DNA of 64,000 nucleotides from Sinobacterium norvegicum (GTDB lineage: Bacteria; Pseudomonadota; Gammaproteobacteria; Pseudomonadales; Sinobacteriaceae), in NCBI RefSeq assembly GCF_923077115.1, contig NZ_CAKLPX010000001.1, positions 1,612,001-1,676,000 on the forward strand, written 5' to 3'. Numbering within the stretch: the first letter of the stretch is position 1; each line of letters begins with the position of its first letter. The notes below the pieces were generated by a model, which had not been told where the DNA came from, made no database searches, and was given only the letters and a program-made list of their open reading frames with translations. The translations under genes were made by a program, and so were the position numbers. This document shows, piece by piece, positions 56,370 through 64,000 of this stretch.

Positions 56370-56933
56370 TTAACGCGTCATAATGTCGGTTTCAACCGTG
56401 GCCAATCGTTGCGCTAACTCGGCCAGCGGTTGCCTTTGTTGCTGATATAACTGCCGCCAACGCTCACTCACCCGTTGTTGCAATTGTTGCTGCTGTAACG
56501 GGCTTATCTCTTTCAACAGCGCAATCTCCTCTCTCTCCTCATGATGCTCGAGTAAGTTTTTGTAACTGCGCTGACTGTCTAGCAAAGCAATAACCTGTGT
56601 CGCCGTTGGTCGCTGGGCAAGTGACTGCAGGCGCTGCTCTTCACGTGTCAGGAAACGGGTTATTTTCTTATGCTCAGCTAGATACAGCGATGCCGGCCAA
56701 CGCCAGGCTTGCTGCTGTTCAGTGGCAATCGACAACAGCCACTGATCCTCAACCTCAATATGCGCACTCAACATCTGCCGGTGCAACTGCATAAAGCCCA
56801 GCGCCAATTCGGTTTCTCTTGCCACCAGCGCCTGCTGTTGCAGCAACAGCAACCGATCGATATAACGATGATATTGCGCCACTATATTGGCAACCTCGCT
56901 CTCTTCGAGGTCGATCGATAAATCAATACTCAC
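56370..56933 (-). CDS. Hemerythrin-like (HHE) protein
   Basis: A 187-residue all-helical protein with the metal-ligand pattern of HHE/hemerythrin domains: YHRYIDRL near residue 22, LHRQMLSAHIEVEDQ near residue 52, LAEHKKI near residue 83 and LLEHHEEREE near residue 127. Such proteins bind a di-iron centre and may sense or carry O2, NO or iron. The last ~50 residues are Gln/Arg-rich helix. The start GTG at 56933 has GAGAG upstream; a longer N-terminus from 56972 is possible. The ligand set is read by eye and may be incomplete. Confidence 0.68.
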   Translation of the reverse strand: MSIDLSIDLEESEVANIVAQYHRYIDRLLLLQQQALVARETELALGFMQLHRQMLSAHIEVEDQWLLSIATEQQQAWRWPASLYLAEHKKITRFLTREEQRLQSLAQRPTATQVIALLDSQRSYKNLLEHHEEREEIALLKEISPLQQQQLQQRVSERWRQLYQQQRQPLAELAQRLATVETDIMTR

Positions 56934-57053
56934 GCTTACTCTCTCTATTTTTAGCCGATAATAGCAGACCAACAGACTGTTGATGTATGGCCAGCATTAA
57001 CAGCCAGCCTTCTGTCAGGCATAATAGCCGCTGTTTACGTCAGGCCTATTGAT

Positions 57054-57707
57054 ATGCAACAACCTTACATTGTCCCGCCCTGCCACGAGCAGGTTGAGAT
57101 CTTATTTGAAGATGATTTTTTACTGTTGATCAATAAGCCCTCAGGCCTGCTGTCGGTGCCTGGCCGTCTGCCACAAAACAAGGACTGCATGATAACCCGT
57201 ATTCAACAGGACTACCCTACCGCAACCGTCGCTCACCGACTCGATTTGGACACCTCCGGCCTGATGATGGTGCCGCTATGTCGCGATGTTCACGCCGACC
57301 TGACCCGACAGTTCCAGCGCAAAGAAATCAACAAAACGTATACCGCTGTGTTGTGGGGCGACCTCACCGAGGATGGTTCAATCGATCTGCCTATCGCCTG
57401 TGACTGGGAGCGTCGGCCGCGACAAAAAATCTGCTATGACAATGGCAAGCAATCACTGACCCATTACGAAATTTTACAGCGTCACGGTGATCGCACCCGT
57501 GTACTACTCAAACCGGTTACCGGCCGCTCACACCAGCTGCGTATTCACAGCCGCGAAATCGGCCACCCTATTCTCGGCTGTGATCTCTATGCCCATGAAG
57601 AGGCGCTGAACGCTGCCCCTCGACTCATGTTGCACGCCACCACGCTGGAGTTCACCCACCCGCTCAGTGGCGAACGTTTTAACTGGCACTGCCCTCCGTC
57701 ATTTTAA
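57054..57707 (+). CDS. rluA: 23S rRNA / tRNA pseudouridine synthase RluA
   Basis: A 217-residue enzyme (E. coli RluA 219) that makes pseudouridine at 23S rRNA position 746 and at tRNA position 32. The catalytic motif HRLDLDTSG has Asp at residue 64, the same position as in E. coli. Other conserved blocks are NKPSGLLSVPGR, LPIACDWERRPRQK and KPVTGRSHQLRIH. The short form without an S4 domain fits RluA rather than RluC/D. Confidence 0.95.
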   Translation: MQQPYIVPPCHEQVEILFEDDFLLLINKPSGLLSVPGRLPQNKDCMITRIQQDYPTATVAHRLDLDTSGLMMVPLCRDVHADLTRQFQRKEINKTYTAVLWGDLTEDGSIDLPIACDWERRPRQKICYDNGKQSLTHYEILQRHGDRTRVLLKPVTGRSHQLRIHSREIGHPILGCDLYAHEEALNAAPRLMLHATTLEFTHPLSGERFNWHCPPSF

Positions 57708-57761
57708 ACAAATCACGCAATCGATAGTAAGTACCCACTCTTTTTAAGCGTTGGATTATGA

Positions 57762-58562
57762 CTATAAGTAACTACACCAATCACTCCAACTACCAGGGTA
57801 AAGTCGGCAGTCATCAACACCGGCCAACTCCAGCGCCAGCAGTGTCACACAGGCGGTGACACCGGAGCCACAGTAGACCACCAACGGCGGCGATATATCA
57901 TCGAAGCGAGTCTCCGTCGGCTGCACCCAACCCTCCTCATCGGTTAAGTCCTGCCAGGGGTAGTTCAATGCCGCTGGAATATGGCCGGCGATGGGGTCGA
58001 TTGGCTCTTGCTCCCCCCTAAAACGCGCCGGCTCTCTGGCGTCCAGAAGGGTATGGCCTGTCGGTTGCTTAGCCACCAACAACTCGTTTCTCTCAGCCAC
58101 CATAAAAGGGTTGGGTTTGGCTTCGAAGATACCATCATCGGGACGGTCAACCGGAGTAAAACCCAGCCGGCCGCCAGCATCCTTCCACGCCTGATAACCG
58201 CCATCCAATACCCGAACATCCTGATGGCCAAAATACTTAAATAACCACCACGCTCGGCTGGCAAAGGCAAAACGGGAGTTATCATAAACCACCACCTCGG
58301 TCTCACCCTTGCGAACACCCAATTGACGACAAAGGTCGCTGAACTGCTCTGGCGTCGGTAAAGGGTGGCGACCTCCGTGCTCAGCTACCTCAGAGGAAAG
58401 CTCCTTATTGAGATCGACATACAGCGCCCCCGATATGTGATCCTGCTGATACTGATAAAAACCCTGTTCGGGATCGACCAGTGAAAAACGGCAGTCCAAG
58501 ATGACAAAGTGTGCCGTCTCTCTGCGTCGCTGTAACTCTTCGACATCGATAATTGCCGACAT
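57762..58562 (-). CDS. sseA: Rhodanese-type sulfurtransferase (SseA-like)
   Basis: A 266-residue protein with two rhodanese domains, the first inactive (about residues 8-140) and the second catalytic. The active-site loop CGSGVTA (Cys near residue 231) is the form found in 3-mercaptopyruvate sulfurtransferases rather than thiosulfate-specific enzymes. VLDARE and HIPGALYVDL-like blocks are visible. It moves sulfur from 3-mercaptopyruvate to cyanide or thiols. AAGGA lies six bases before the ATG at 58562; an earlier ATG at 58595 lacks a site. It is convergent with rluA. Confidence 0.88.
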   Translation of the reverse strand: MSAIIDVEELQRRRETAHFVILDCRFSLVDPEQGFYQYQQDHISGALYVDLNKELSSEVAEHGGRHPLPTPEQFSDLCRQLGVRKGETEVVVYDNSRFAFASRAWWLFKYFGHQDVRVLDGGYQAWKDAGGRLGFTPVDRPDDGIFEAKPNPFMVAERNELLVAKQPTGHTLLDAREPARFRGEQEPIDPIAGHIPAALNYPWQDLTDEEGWVQPTETRFDDISPPLVVYCGSGVTACVTLLALELAGVDDCRLYPGSWSDWCSYL

Positions 58563-58658
58563 ATGATTTCCTTCTTCAAACTCGCGTTTAACCAAAAACT
58601 GCTAGTATTTATTCTGTAGCCTACACATTAGCAGGCTATTACGAAGGAGGCAGGCATC

Positions 58659-59171
58659 ATGGTCAGTATCAAGCGCCAAGACAGCAATACCACGGTTGTA
58701 CTCTCGCCCAACCGCTCGATGAGCTGGGCAACCACCCGCCTGGTTATGATAGCCATCTGCGCCTTTACCATGACGATAGCCATACTCTTTGCCTTTGCCG
58801 GCGTCTGGATGGTGCTGCCCTTTGCCGGCTTAGAAATGCTCTGCCTCTGTTCTGCGATGTACTTTGTCTCCTGGCAGCAGTCCAGCAAGCAAGTGATATT
58901 AGCCGACTGCAAACACGGTCGACTGGTGGTTGAAAAAGGCATCTATCACATCGATCAAAAATGGCAGTTTAAACTGCAGGACACCGCGATAGCTGTCACA
59001 GACCGCGAACAAGATTGGTCGCCCTTTGAAATCTGTCTATTCGATCACGAACAGCGTCATTGTATTGGTGAATTCCTCAATCGCGATGACTGCGACGAAC
59101 TGTTAAGCCAACTAAAAACAATCGGCCTACCGCTTCGCTGCCGAGGTGAAATCGGCATGGTAGAGTTTTAG
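58659..59171 (+). CDS. DUF2244 membrane protein
   Basis: A 170-residue protein with two adjacent membrane helices (about residues 27-48 and 50-69) and a cytoplasmic C-terminal domain. The opening VLSPNRSMSWATTRLVM fits the DUF2244 family, in which members are often placed near cytochrome oxidase genes in other bacteria, but not here. AAGGAGG lies ten bases upstream. Function is unknown. Confidence 0.8.
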   Translation: MVSIKRQDSNTTVVLSPNRSMSWATTRLVMIAICAFTMTIAILFAFAGVWMVLPFAGLEMLCLCSAMYFVSWQQSSKQVILADCKHGRLVVEKGIYHIDQKWQFKLQDTAIAVTDREQDWSPFEICLFDHEQRHCIGEFLNRDDCDELLSQLKTIGLPLRCRGEIGMVEF

Positions 59172-59244
59172 CCGACCAGCCACTGGCGAGCATTTTTGTT
59201 TAGCAGTACACTGCCGGTATTTACCTCTGCGAGTACTGCCACTC

Positions 59245-59964
59245 TTGAATATTATTCTCCTAAGCCCTGACGACTATATCAACGACAATACCGTGCAGCT
59301 GGTCGACGACCGCCTGACGCATATTAACAAGGTCATCAGAGCGCAGCCTGGCGACCGCCTTCGCGTCGGCCTGATCAATGGCAAAATAGGCTACGGTATT
59401 ATCAATAACGTGGATAAGACGCTGTGCTCACTGACTGTCAAGCTTGACCAAGAACCGCCTCCCGCCACCCCCATTACTTTAGTACTGGCCCTGTCACGCC
59501 CCAAGATGATGCGCCGCATCTATCGCATGGCCGCCGAGTATGGGCTCAAAGATATCTATATTATCAATAGCTATAAAACCGAGAAAAGCTTCTGGCAAAG
59601 CCCAGTGGTAGAGCAGCAGTCGGTGCATAAATACTTATTGCAAGGGCTGGAGCAAAGCGTGGATACGGTACTGCCAAGCGTCACTTTCAAAAAGTACTTT
59701 AAGCCCTTTATTGAAGATGAGCTGGCCACCCTCGCCGCGGGTAAAAAAGCCCTGGTTGCTCACCCCGGCAACCATCCGCCCTGTCCAATCGCGGTCAAGC
59801 AGCCGATGATTTTAGCCATTGGCCCCGAGGGCGGTTTTATTCCCTATGAGGTTGAAAAACTAAACCAGGCCGGCTTTGACACCGTCAGCCTAGGCCCGCG
59901 CATTCTAAGGGTCGAAAACGCCGTCAGTACATTAGTTGCCCGCCTGTTTGACGGTGCCGCTTAA
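59245..59964 (+). CDS. rsmE: 16S rRNA (uracil1498-N3)-methyltransferase RsmE
   Basis: A 239-residue SPOUT methyltransferase that methylates U1498 of 16S rRNA. The N-terminal PUA-like domain contains DDRLTHINKVIRAQPGD; the SPOUT half has the knot motifs LAIGPEGGFIPYEVEKL and SLGPRILRVENA near the C-terminus. It begins with TTG and has no clear ribosome site, so the start is uncertain. It diverges from E. coli RsmE in the middle, but the knot motifs are clear. Confidence 0.88.
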   Translation: MNIILLSPDDYINDNTVQLVDDRLTHINKVIRAQPGDRLRVGLINGKIGYGIINNVDKTLCSLTVKLDQEPPPATPITLVLALSRPKMMRRIYRMAAEYGLKDIYIINSYKTEKSFWQSPVVEQQSVHKYLLQGLEQSVDTVLPSVTFKKYFKPFIEDELATLAAGKKALVAHPGNHPPCPIAVKQPMILAIGPEGGFIPYEVEKLNQAGFDTVSLGPRILRVENAVSTLVARLFDGAA

Positions 59965-59987
59965 GTCTAAACGCGGTCACCAACCAC

Positions 59988-60016
59988 AAAAAAGCGGCCA
60001 GTAAGGCCGCTTTTTT
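59988..60016. terminator. Bidirectional terminator between rsmE and ald
   Basis: AAAAAAGCGGCC-AGTAA-GGCCGCTTTTTT, a perfect 12-bp stem. Confidence 0.92.
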
Positions 60017-60034
60017 ACTTAATCAAGCCTCGCC

Positions 60035-61168
60035 TTAGGCCGCTTGATGAGGTCGAAGTAGCACCTGTTCAGGGGCGACATACGCATAGCCCAATGCGCC
60101 GGCAACCGGCTCATTAGTCACCACACCACGGTACACATTCAACCCCTGTAGAAGATGTTTATCATCTAACATTGCCTGCTCTGCCCCCTTGTCGGCGAGC
60201 GCCAGAGCAAACGGTAGCGTGGCATTGGTCAGCGCCATCGTCGCTGTGCGCGCAACACCGCCGGGCATATTAGCAACACAATAATGCACCACATCATCCA
60301 CCACATAGGTGGGCTGTTGATGCGTGGTCGCATGTGAGGTTTCGAAACAACCGCCCTGATCGATGGCGACATCAACCACCACCGAACCCGGCTTCATGCG
60401 ACTGATTAAATCCTTCGATACCAGACGCGGCGCCGCGGCACCGGGAACCAATACCGCACCAATAACTAAGTCAGCAGCCAGGGCATACTGCTCCACCGCA
60501 TCGCGGGTCGAATAGATGCATTTGATACGGCCGCCAAATTGATTATCCAGCTCACGCAAGCGTGGCAGCGAACGATCGAGAATCGTCACCTCGGCCCCCA
60601 TACCAACCGCCATAGTAGCCGCATTAACACCCACAACACCACCGCCGATGACCAGCACCTTGGCTGGTTCAACACCGGGCACGCCGCCGAGTAACATACC
60701 ATTGCCGCCCTGGGCTTTTTCCAGCTGATGAGCACCGGCCTGGATCGACATGCGGCCGGCAACCTCACTCATTGGTGCCAGCAAAGGCAGACCACCACGG
60801 CCATCGGTAACCGTTTCATAGGCGACACAGGTGGCGCCGCTGTCGACTAACAATTGGGTCTGTTGTGGATCCGGCGCGAGGTGTAAATAGGTAAACAGTA
60901 GTTGCTCTGGACGCAGCTGTTTGCACTCTTCTGGCTGGGGTTCTTTGACCTTGATAATCATCTCGGCGCGCTTGAAAATCTCTGCCGCGCTGTCGATGAT
61001 TTCGGCACCGGCATCCACATATTGTTGATTATCAAAACCGACGGCGGCGCCGCCATCATGTTCTACTATGACTTGATGGCCGTGGGCGACCAGCTCATTA
61101 ACACCGGCTGGGGTGAGACCAATACGGTATTCATGGTTTTTTATTTCTTTGGGGACGCCGATAAGCAT
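60035..61168 (-). CDS. ald: Alanine dehydrogenase
   Basis: A 377-residue NAD-dependent enzyme interconverting L-alanine with pyruvate and ammonia. N-terminal [20 protein letters not shown], catalytic region [10 protein letters not shown], and NAD-binding [17 protein letters not shown] near residue 170 are visible. The ATG at 61168 has GGAG six bases upstream; a longer reading to 61345 would run into the divergent regulator and add a non-homologous leader. The regulator at 61302 very probably controls it. Confidence 0.94.
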   Translation of the reverse strand: MLIGVPKEIKNHEYRIGLTPAGVNELVAHGHQVIVEHDGGAAVGFDNQQYVDAGAEIIDSAAEIFKRAEMIIKVKEPQPEECKQLRPEQLLFTYLHLAPDPQQTQLLVDSGATCVAYETVTDGRGGLPLLAPMSEVAGRMSIQAGAHQLEKAQGGNGMLLGGVPGVEPAKVLVIGGGVVGVNAATMAVGMGAEVTILDRSLPRLRELDNQFGGRIKCIYSTRDAVEQYALAADLVIGAVLVPGAAAPRLVSKDLISRMKPGSVVVDVAIDQGGCFETSHATTHQQPTYVVDDVVHYCVANMPGGVARTATMALTNATLPFALALADKGAEQAMLDDKHLLQGLNVYRGVVTNEPVAGALGYAYVAPEQVLLRPHQAA

Positions 61169-61301
61169 AATAAACTCCAGTTGATAATCTAAACAGTTGA
61201 TAGAGCCAGTATATGCTGCAATTATTAGTTTTATTTTCTTACTTCCCTTAAATATCAGTCGATAAAACTTAATTTTACGCGAAAAAAAGGTTATTCCACC
61301 G

Positions 61302-61781
61302 ATGCTTAACACACCGATAACACTCAGCCGAATCGATCGCCGCATCCTGCGGGAGCTGCAACAGGATGGCCGGGTCAGCTATGCTGAGCTGGCACGCCGC
61401 GTTGGGTTGACCACCACCCCCTGTATAGAGCGGGTAAAAAAATTAGAGAAAACTGGCATTATTCGCCGCTACCAGGCCATTCTCGATCCCGAGCCCTTGG
61501 GGGCCGGCCTGGTTGTCTTTGTCCAGGTCAGATTATCTCGCACCAGCCAAGCCAATTTCGAAGACTTCCGCAGCGCCGTGATCAAGCTCAAAGAGGTGCA
61601 GGAATGCTATCTGGTATCGGGCAACTTCGATTACCTGATCAAGGCAAGAGTGGCCGATATGCATGCCTATCGCGAGCTGCTGGGCGAGACACTACTCACT
61701 CTGCCCTCGGTCAATGAGTCGACCAGTTACGTGGTCATGGAGGAGTTAAAAGAGACGCTAACCCTTAATATTGCCGACTAA
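61302..61781 (+). CDS. Lrp/AsnC-family regulator
   Basis: A 159-residue feast/famine regulator with an N-terminal helix-turn-helix (about residues 10-60; DRRILRELQQDGRVSYAELARRVGL) and a C-terminal ligand-binding RAM domain (EVQECYLVSGNFDYLIKARV). It is divergent from ald across 133 bases, an arrangement typical of alanine-responsive activators of ald. It may be the global Lrp or a dedicated regulator; the context favours the latter or both. Confidence 0.88.
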   Translation: MLNTPITLSRIDRRILRELQQDGRVSYAELARRVGLTTTPCIERVKKLEKTGIIRRYQAILDPEPLGAGLVVFVQVRLSRTSQANFEDFRSAVIKLKEVQECYLVSGNFDYLIKARVADMHAYRELLGETLLTLPSVNESTSYVVMEELKETLTLNIAD

Positions 61782-61792
61782 GCTGGCGACAT

Positions 61793-61827
61793 AAAAAAGC
61801 CCCAACAGCTGAGCTGTCAGGGCTTTT
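61793..61827. terminator. Bidirectional terminator between the Lrp-type gene and sat
   Basis: AAAAAGCCC and GGGCTTTT arms enclose an inner ACAGCTGAGCTGT palindrome; A/T runs on both sides. Confidence 0.88.
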
Positions 61828-61874
61828 ACACGCTACCCAGGGCTGTCATGCCCCGGGTCGGTATGCAATAACGA

Positions 61875-63062
61875 CTATTGCGTGCTGCGGTAGTAGTTCA
61901 TCAAAATCTCAGCCACTTCTGGGCGGGAGAATTCTGGTGGTGGCGCGATGCCGTCACCCAGCAACTGACGCACCTTGGTGCCCGACAACAGGATGAAATC
62001 TTCTTTCGCGTGATCCGGCGCATCCTTCATCATGATGACTTTGTTCAGCTTCTTAGAGTAAGCGGTGTGATCGGCGCGGTAAATCTCAATATCCAAGGCA
62101 CCAGCGGGGACTTTCTCGTCGAAGATGGTCTGTGCATCGAAGCCACCGTAGTAATCGCCAACACCGGCGTGGTCACGACCAACGATAAAGTGGGTGCAAC
62201 CACAGTTCTGACGGAAGAGTGCATGCAGCACGGCTTCACGTGGGCCAGCATACAGCATATCGAAGCCGTAGCCGGTGACCATGACGGTGTTTTCTGGGAA
62301 GTAGACATCGACCATTTTACGGATACAGTCATCGCGAACATCGGCAGGGATGTCACCCTTCTTCAGTTTACCGAGTAACATGTGGACCAAAATACCGTCG
62401 GTGTTGAGGTCTTCCTGCGCCATGCGACACAACTCTTCATGGGCGCGGTGCATTGGGTTACGGGTTTGGAAGGCAACAACTTTTTCCCAACCGCGATCGG
62501 CGATCTCATTGCGAATCTCTACCGCGGTGCGGAAGGTATCGGGGAAGTCGGCGGCGAAGTAGGAGTAGTTCAATACTTCGATGGCGCCAGACAATACATA
62601 CTTGCCCAGGCCGGTAAAGGTAGCAACACCTGGGTGCTCAGCATCGTCGGTACCGAAGATCTCAACCGCCATGGCGATAAGCTCTTCGACGGTCACATCT
62701 TCGATGGCATCGACATTCATCACGGCAAGAACAGGGTTGCCTTCAACGTTGGGATCGCGAAGGGCGATACGTGAAGCGCCTTCGATGGCCGAGATGTCAT
62801 TGGTGATGTTCACCACAGGCACAGGCCAGAACAAACCGTCGGTCGTCTTTAGGCTGTTGGCAACACTCTTGGCGTCGGCCAGATTCATATAGCCATTGAG
62901 CGGGGTAAAATAACCGGCACCCAGCATGACAGCGTTGGCGGCTGCGGCCGAGTTTAATAGCAGTGAAGGCAGCGTCTGCGCTTCCTCTAATAGTGCTGCA
63001 CGCTTGGCTTCGTCAGCCACGTATAGCGGGTTTAACTGTTCAGAACCGTGAGGCTTGATCAT
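61875..63062 (-). CDS. sat: Sulfate adenylyltransferase (ATP sulfurylase, Sat type)
   Basis: A 395-residue homomeric ATP sulfurylase that makes adenylylsulfate (APS) from sulfate and ATP. The ATP/APS-binding block QTRNPMHRAHEEL lies near residue 198 (HxxH-type signature), with GRDHAGVGDYYG near residue 292. It takes the place of the two-subunit CysDN enzyme of E. coli. Located 55 bases after cysC, same strand, so they form an operon for sulfate activation to PAPS. Confidence 0.95.
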   Translation of the reverse strand: MIKPHGSEQLNPLYVADEAKRAALLEEAQTLPSLLLNSAAAANAVMLGAGYFTPLNGYMNLADAKSVANSLKTTDGLFWPVPVVNITNDISAIEGASRIALRDPNVEGNPVLAVMNVDAIEDVTVEELIAMAVEIFGTDDAEHPGVATFTGLGKYVLSGAIEVLNYSYFAADFPDTFRTAVEIRNEIADRGWEKVVAFQTRNPMHRAHEELCRMAQEDLNTDGILVHMLLGKLKKGDIPADVRDDCIRKMVDVYFPENTVMVTGYGFDMLYAGPREAVLHALFRQNCGCTHFIVGRDHAGVGDYYGGFDAQTIFDEKVPAGALDIEIYRADHTAYSKKLNKVIMMKDAPDHAKEDFILLSGTKVRQLLGDGIAPPPEFSRPEVAEILMNYYRSTQ

Positions 63063-63117
63063 TCTTATACTCCAATCATTAAAGTCAGCGGCTCAATCGA
63101 GCCGCTAATAATTACTT

Positions 63118-63738
63118 TTATTCGCCGCTTAAAATACCGCGATCTGTCAACAGCTGCAGCAGGATGGCAACCTCTTCTTCCAGCGACTGCTCGTGGCTGT
63201 TTAAGACCAGCTCGGCCTTCTCTGGCGCCTCGTAGGGGTCAGAAATACCGGTAAAGTTAGGAATCTCGCCAGCTCGGGCCTTCTTGTACAAGCCTTTCGG
63301 ATCACGCTCTTCCGCCACGTCCAGTGGTACATCGACAAACACCTCGATGAAGTCCATACCGGAGGCTTCATGTAGTTCGCGAACAAGGTCACGGTCGGCG
63401 CGGTAGGGGCTGACAAAGCTGGACAGGGTGATGACACCGGTGTCGACGAACAACTTCGCGACTTCACCGATACGACGAATGTTTTCGGTACGATCTTCGG
63501 CGCTGAAGCCGAGGTTTTTGTTAATACCCATGCGGATATTATCGCCGTCGAGACGGTAGGTAAGCTTGCCTTGCTCGGCCAGTGCCTTCTCTAGGGCTAC
63601 TGCTACTGTACTCTTACCGCTGCCAGATAGGCCGGTAAACCATACGGTTGCGCCTTTTTGACCGAGCATACGCTGACGATCCTGACGAGAGATTTCACCG
63701 TCGTGCCAATGTACGTTGGTTGCTTTTTGTTCAGCCAT
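63118..63738 (-). CDS. cysC: Adenylylsulfate kinase
   Basis: A 206-residue APS kinase making PAPS from APS and ATP. P-loop GLSGSGKS at residues 36-43, the RLDGDNIRMGINKNLGFSAEDR block with substrate-binding residues, and SPYRADRDLVRE are visible, as is KGLYKKARAGEIPNFTGI. The ATG at 63738 has GGAG eight bases upstream; a longer start is not supported. It lies before sat in the same direction. Confidence 0.95.
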   Translation of the reverse strand: MAEQKATNVHWHDGEISRQDRQRMLGQKGATVWFTGLSGSGKSTVAVALEKALAEQGKLTYRLDGDNIRMGINKNLGFSAEDRTENIRRIGEVAKLFVDTGVITLSSFVSPYRADRDLVRELHEASGMDFIEVFVDVPLDVAEERDPKGLYKKARAGEIPNFTGISDPYEAPEKAELVLNSHEQSLEEEVAILLQLLTDRGILSGE

Positions 63739-63916
63739 TGTCGCTACTCCAAATCCTGATTTAACACGCAAACAGGCTCAAAAACCTGCCTCAAATTTTT
63801 GCCAGAGAATACTACAGCAAAACGGCCAGGCCGTCGCCATAGAAGACGATTAATCATCAGTTAAATTAGTGGTCAGCCAACCCTGCCTACCGAACGGCTT
63901 CAGGGTTGCTTGGTCA

Positions 63917-64000
63917 CTATTGATCTTTGTTATTGCTGGACGGTTCAGCCTCGATAAAACGCCGACGATAATCTGCAAATTGCTGCCTTAACCCCTCTTC
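63917..64000 (-). CDS. C-terminal end of a gene cut by the right edge
   Basis: The last 27 codons of a minus-strand frame (EEGLRQQFADYRRRFIEAEP ... then a TAG) run out of the window. Too short to name. It lies upstream of cysC with 178 bases between; a sulfur-related gene would be usual there, but this is guesswork. Confidence 0.45.
   Translation of the reverse strand, partial: EEGLRQQFADYRRRFIEAEPSSNNKDQ

Noticed and set aside
63870-63916. Hairpin AACCCTG ... CAGGGTT after the right-edge gene
   Set aside because: No U-run follows on the minus strand, so it was not called a terminator.

Overview
The window looks like a chromosomal segment of a Gram-negative gammaproteobacterium, probably a marine aerobe. 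Supporting this are AceE/AceF-type pyruvate dehydrogenase, malate synthase G, YebG, RluA and RsmE, PstS with PhoB-type boxes, a TonB receptor and a PEP-CTERM-like sorting signal. The gene order nadC / DUF1631 gene / ampD resembles Pseudomonas. Genus cannot be fixed from the sequence alone. No IS element, CRISPR array or prophage was seen. Almost all genes are intact; the first and last are cut by the window edges.

Layout. 1-2.5 kb: part of a permease-like sensor histidine kinase. 2.6-9.6 kb: a phosphate block on the minus strand (pstS-pstC-pstA-pstB-phoU plus a separate PstS-OmpA chimera), with two sets of PhoB-type direct repeats. 9.7-11.9 kb: cobU-cobT-cobC for the cobalamin nucleotide loop. 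12-17.7 kb: ROK sugar kinase, ampD, DUF1631 protein, retropepsin-like protease and nadC. 17.7-22.4 kb: aceE-aceF. 23-29 kb: M16 protease, AI-2E-family permease, TusA-like protein and a BepA-like M48 protease. 29.2-34.7 kb: malate synthase G, RutR-like TetR regulator, Tsx-like outer-membrane channel and a PLP-dependent aminotransferase of the glyoxylate class.

35-46.3 kb holds ten co-directional genes, xdhA-xdhB-xdhC-allB-alc-uraD-uraH-allA-guaD-puuD, mostly overlapping or closely spaced. Together they would take guanine and hypoxanthine/xanthine to urate, 5-hydroxyisourate, OHCU, allantoin, allantoate, ureidoglycolate and finally glyoxylate plus urea. The urate step uses the membrane-bound, cytochrome-c-fused PuuD rather than a soluble uricase. 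The upstream neighbours fit around this: Tsx-like uptake, a RutR-like regulator, and two possible glyoxylate outlets (malate synthase G and the aminotransferase). No urease or purine permease gene lies in the cluster.

46.4-48.2 kb: an HlyD-family/DUF3302 pair and an alkyltransferase-like protein. 48.2-54.6 kb is the most accessory-looking part: a secreted protein with a VPxP-CTERM sorting signal behind a long, palindrome-rich promoter region (CRP-type site, a TGTCGCC inverted repeat, an 18-bp palindrome, a sigma-54-like promoter), then a TonB-dependent receptor and a lipoprotein with thrombospondin-type-3 calcium motifs. 54.6-64 kb is housekeeping: tRNA-Arg(CCT), yebG with a textbook LexA box, a methyltransferase, a small orphan protein, a hemerythrin-like protein, rluA, a sulfurtransferase, a DUF2244 protein, rsmE, ald with a divergent Lrp-type regulator, and cysC-sat for sulfate activation.

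The best candidates for something little described are the 48.2-54.6 kb surface-protein locus and its promoter region, the PstS-OmpA chimera with its own Pho promoter, and the NCS1-type transporter/histidine-kinase fusion at the left edge.
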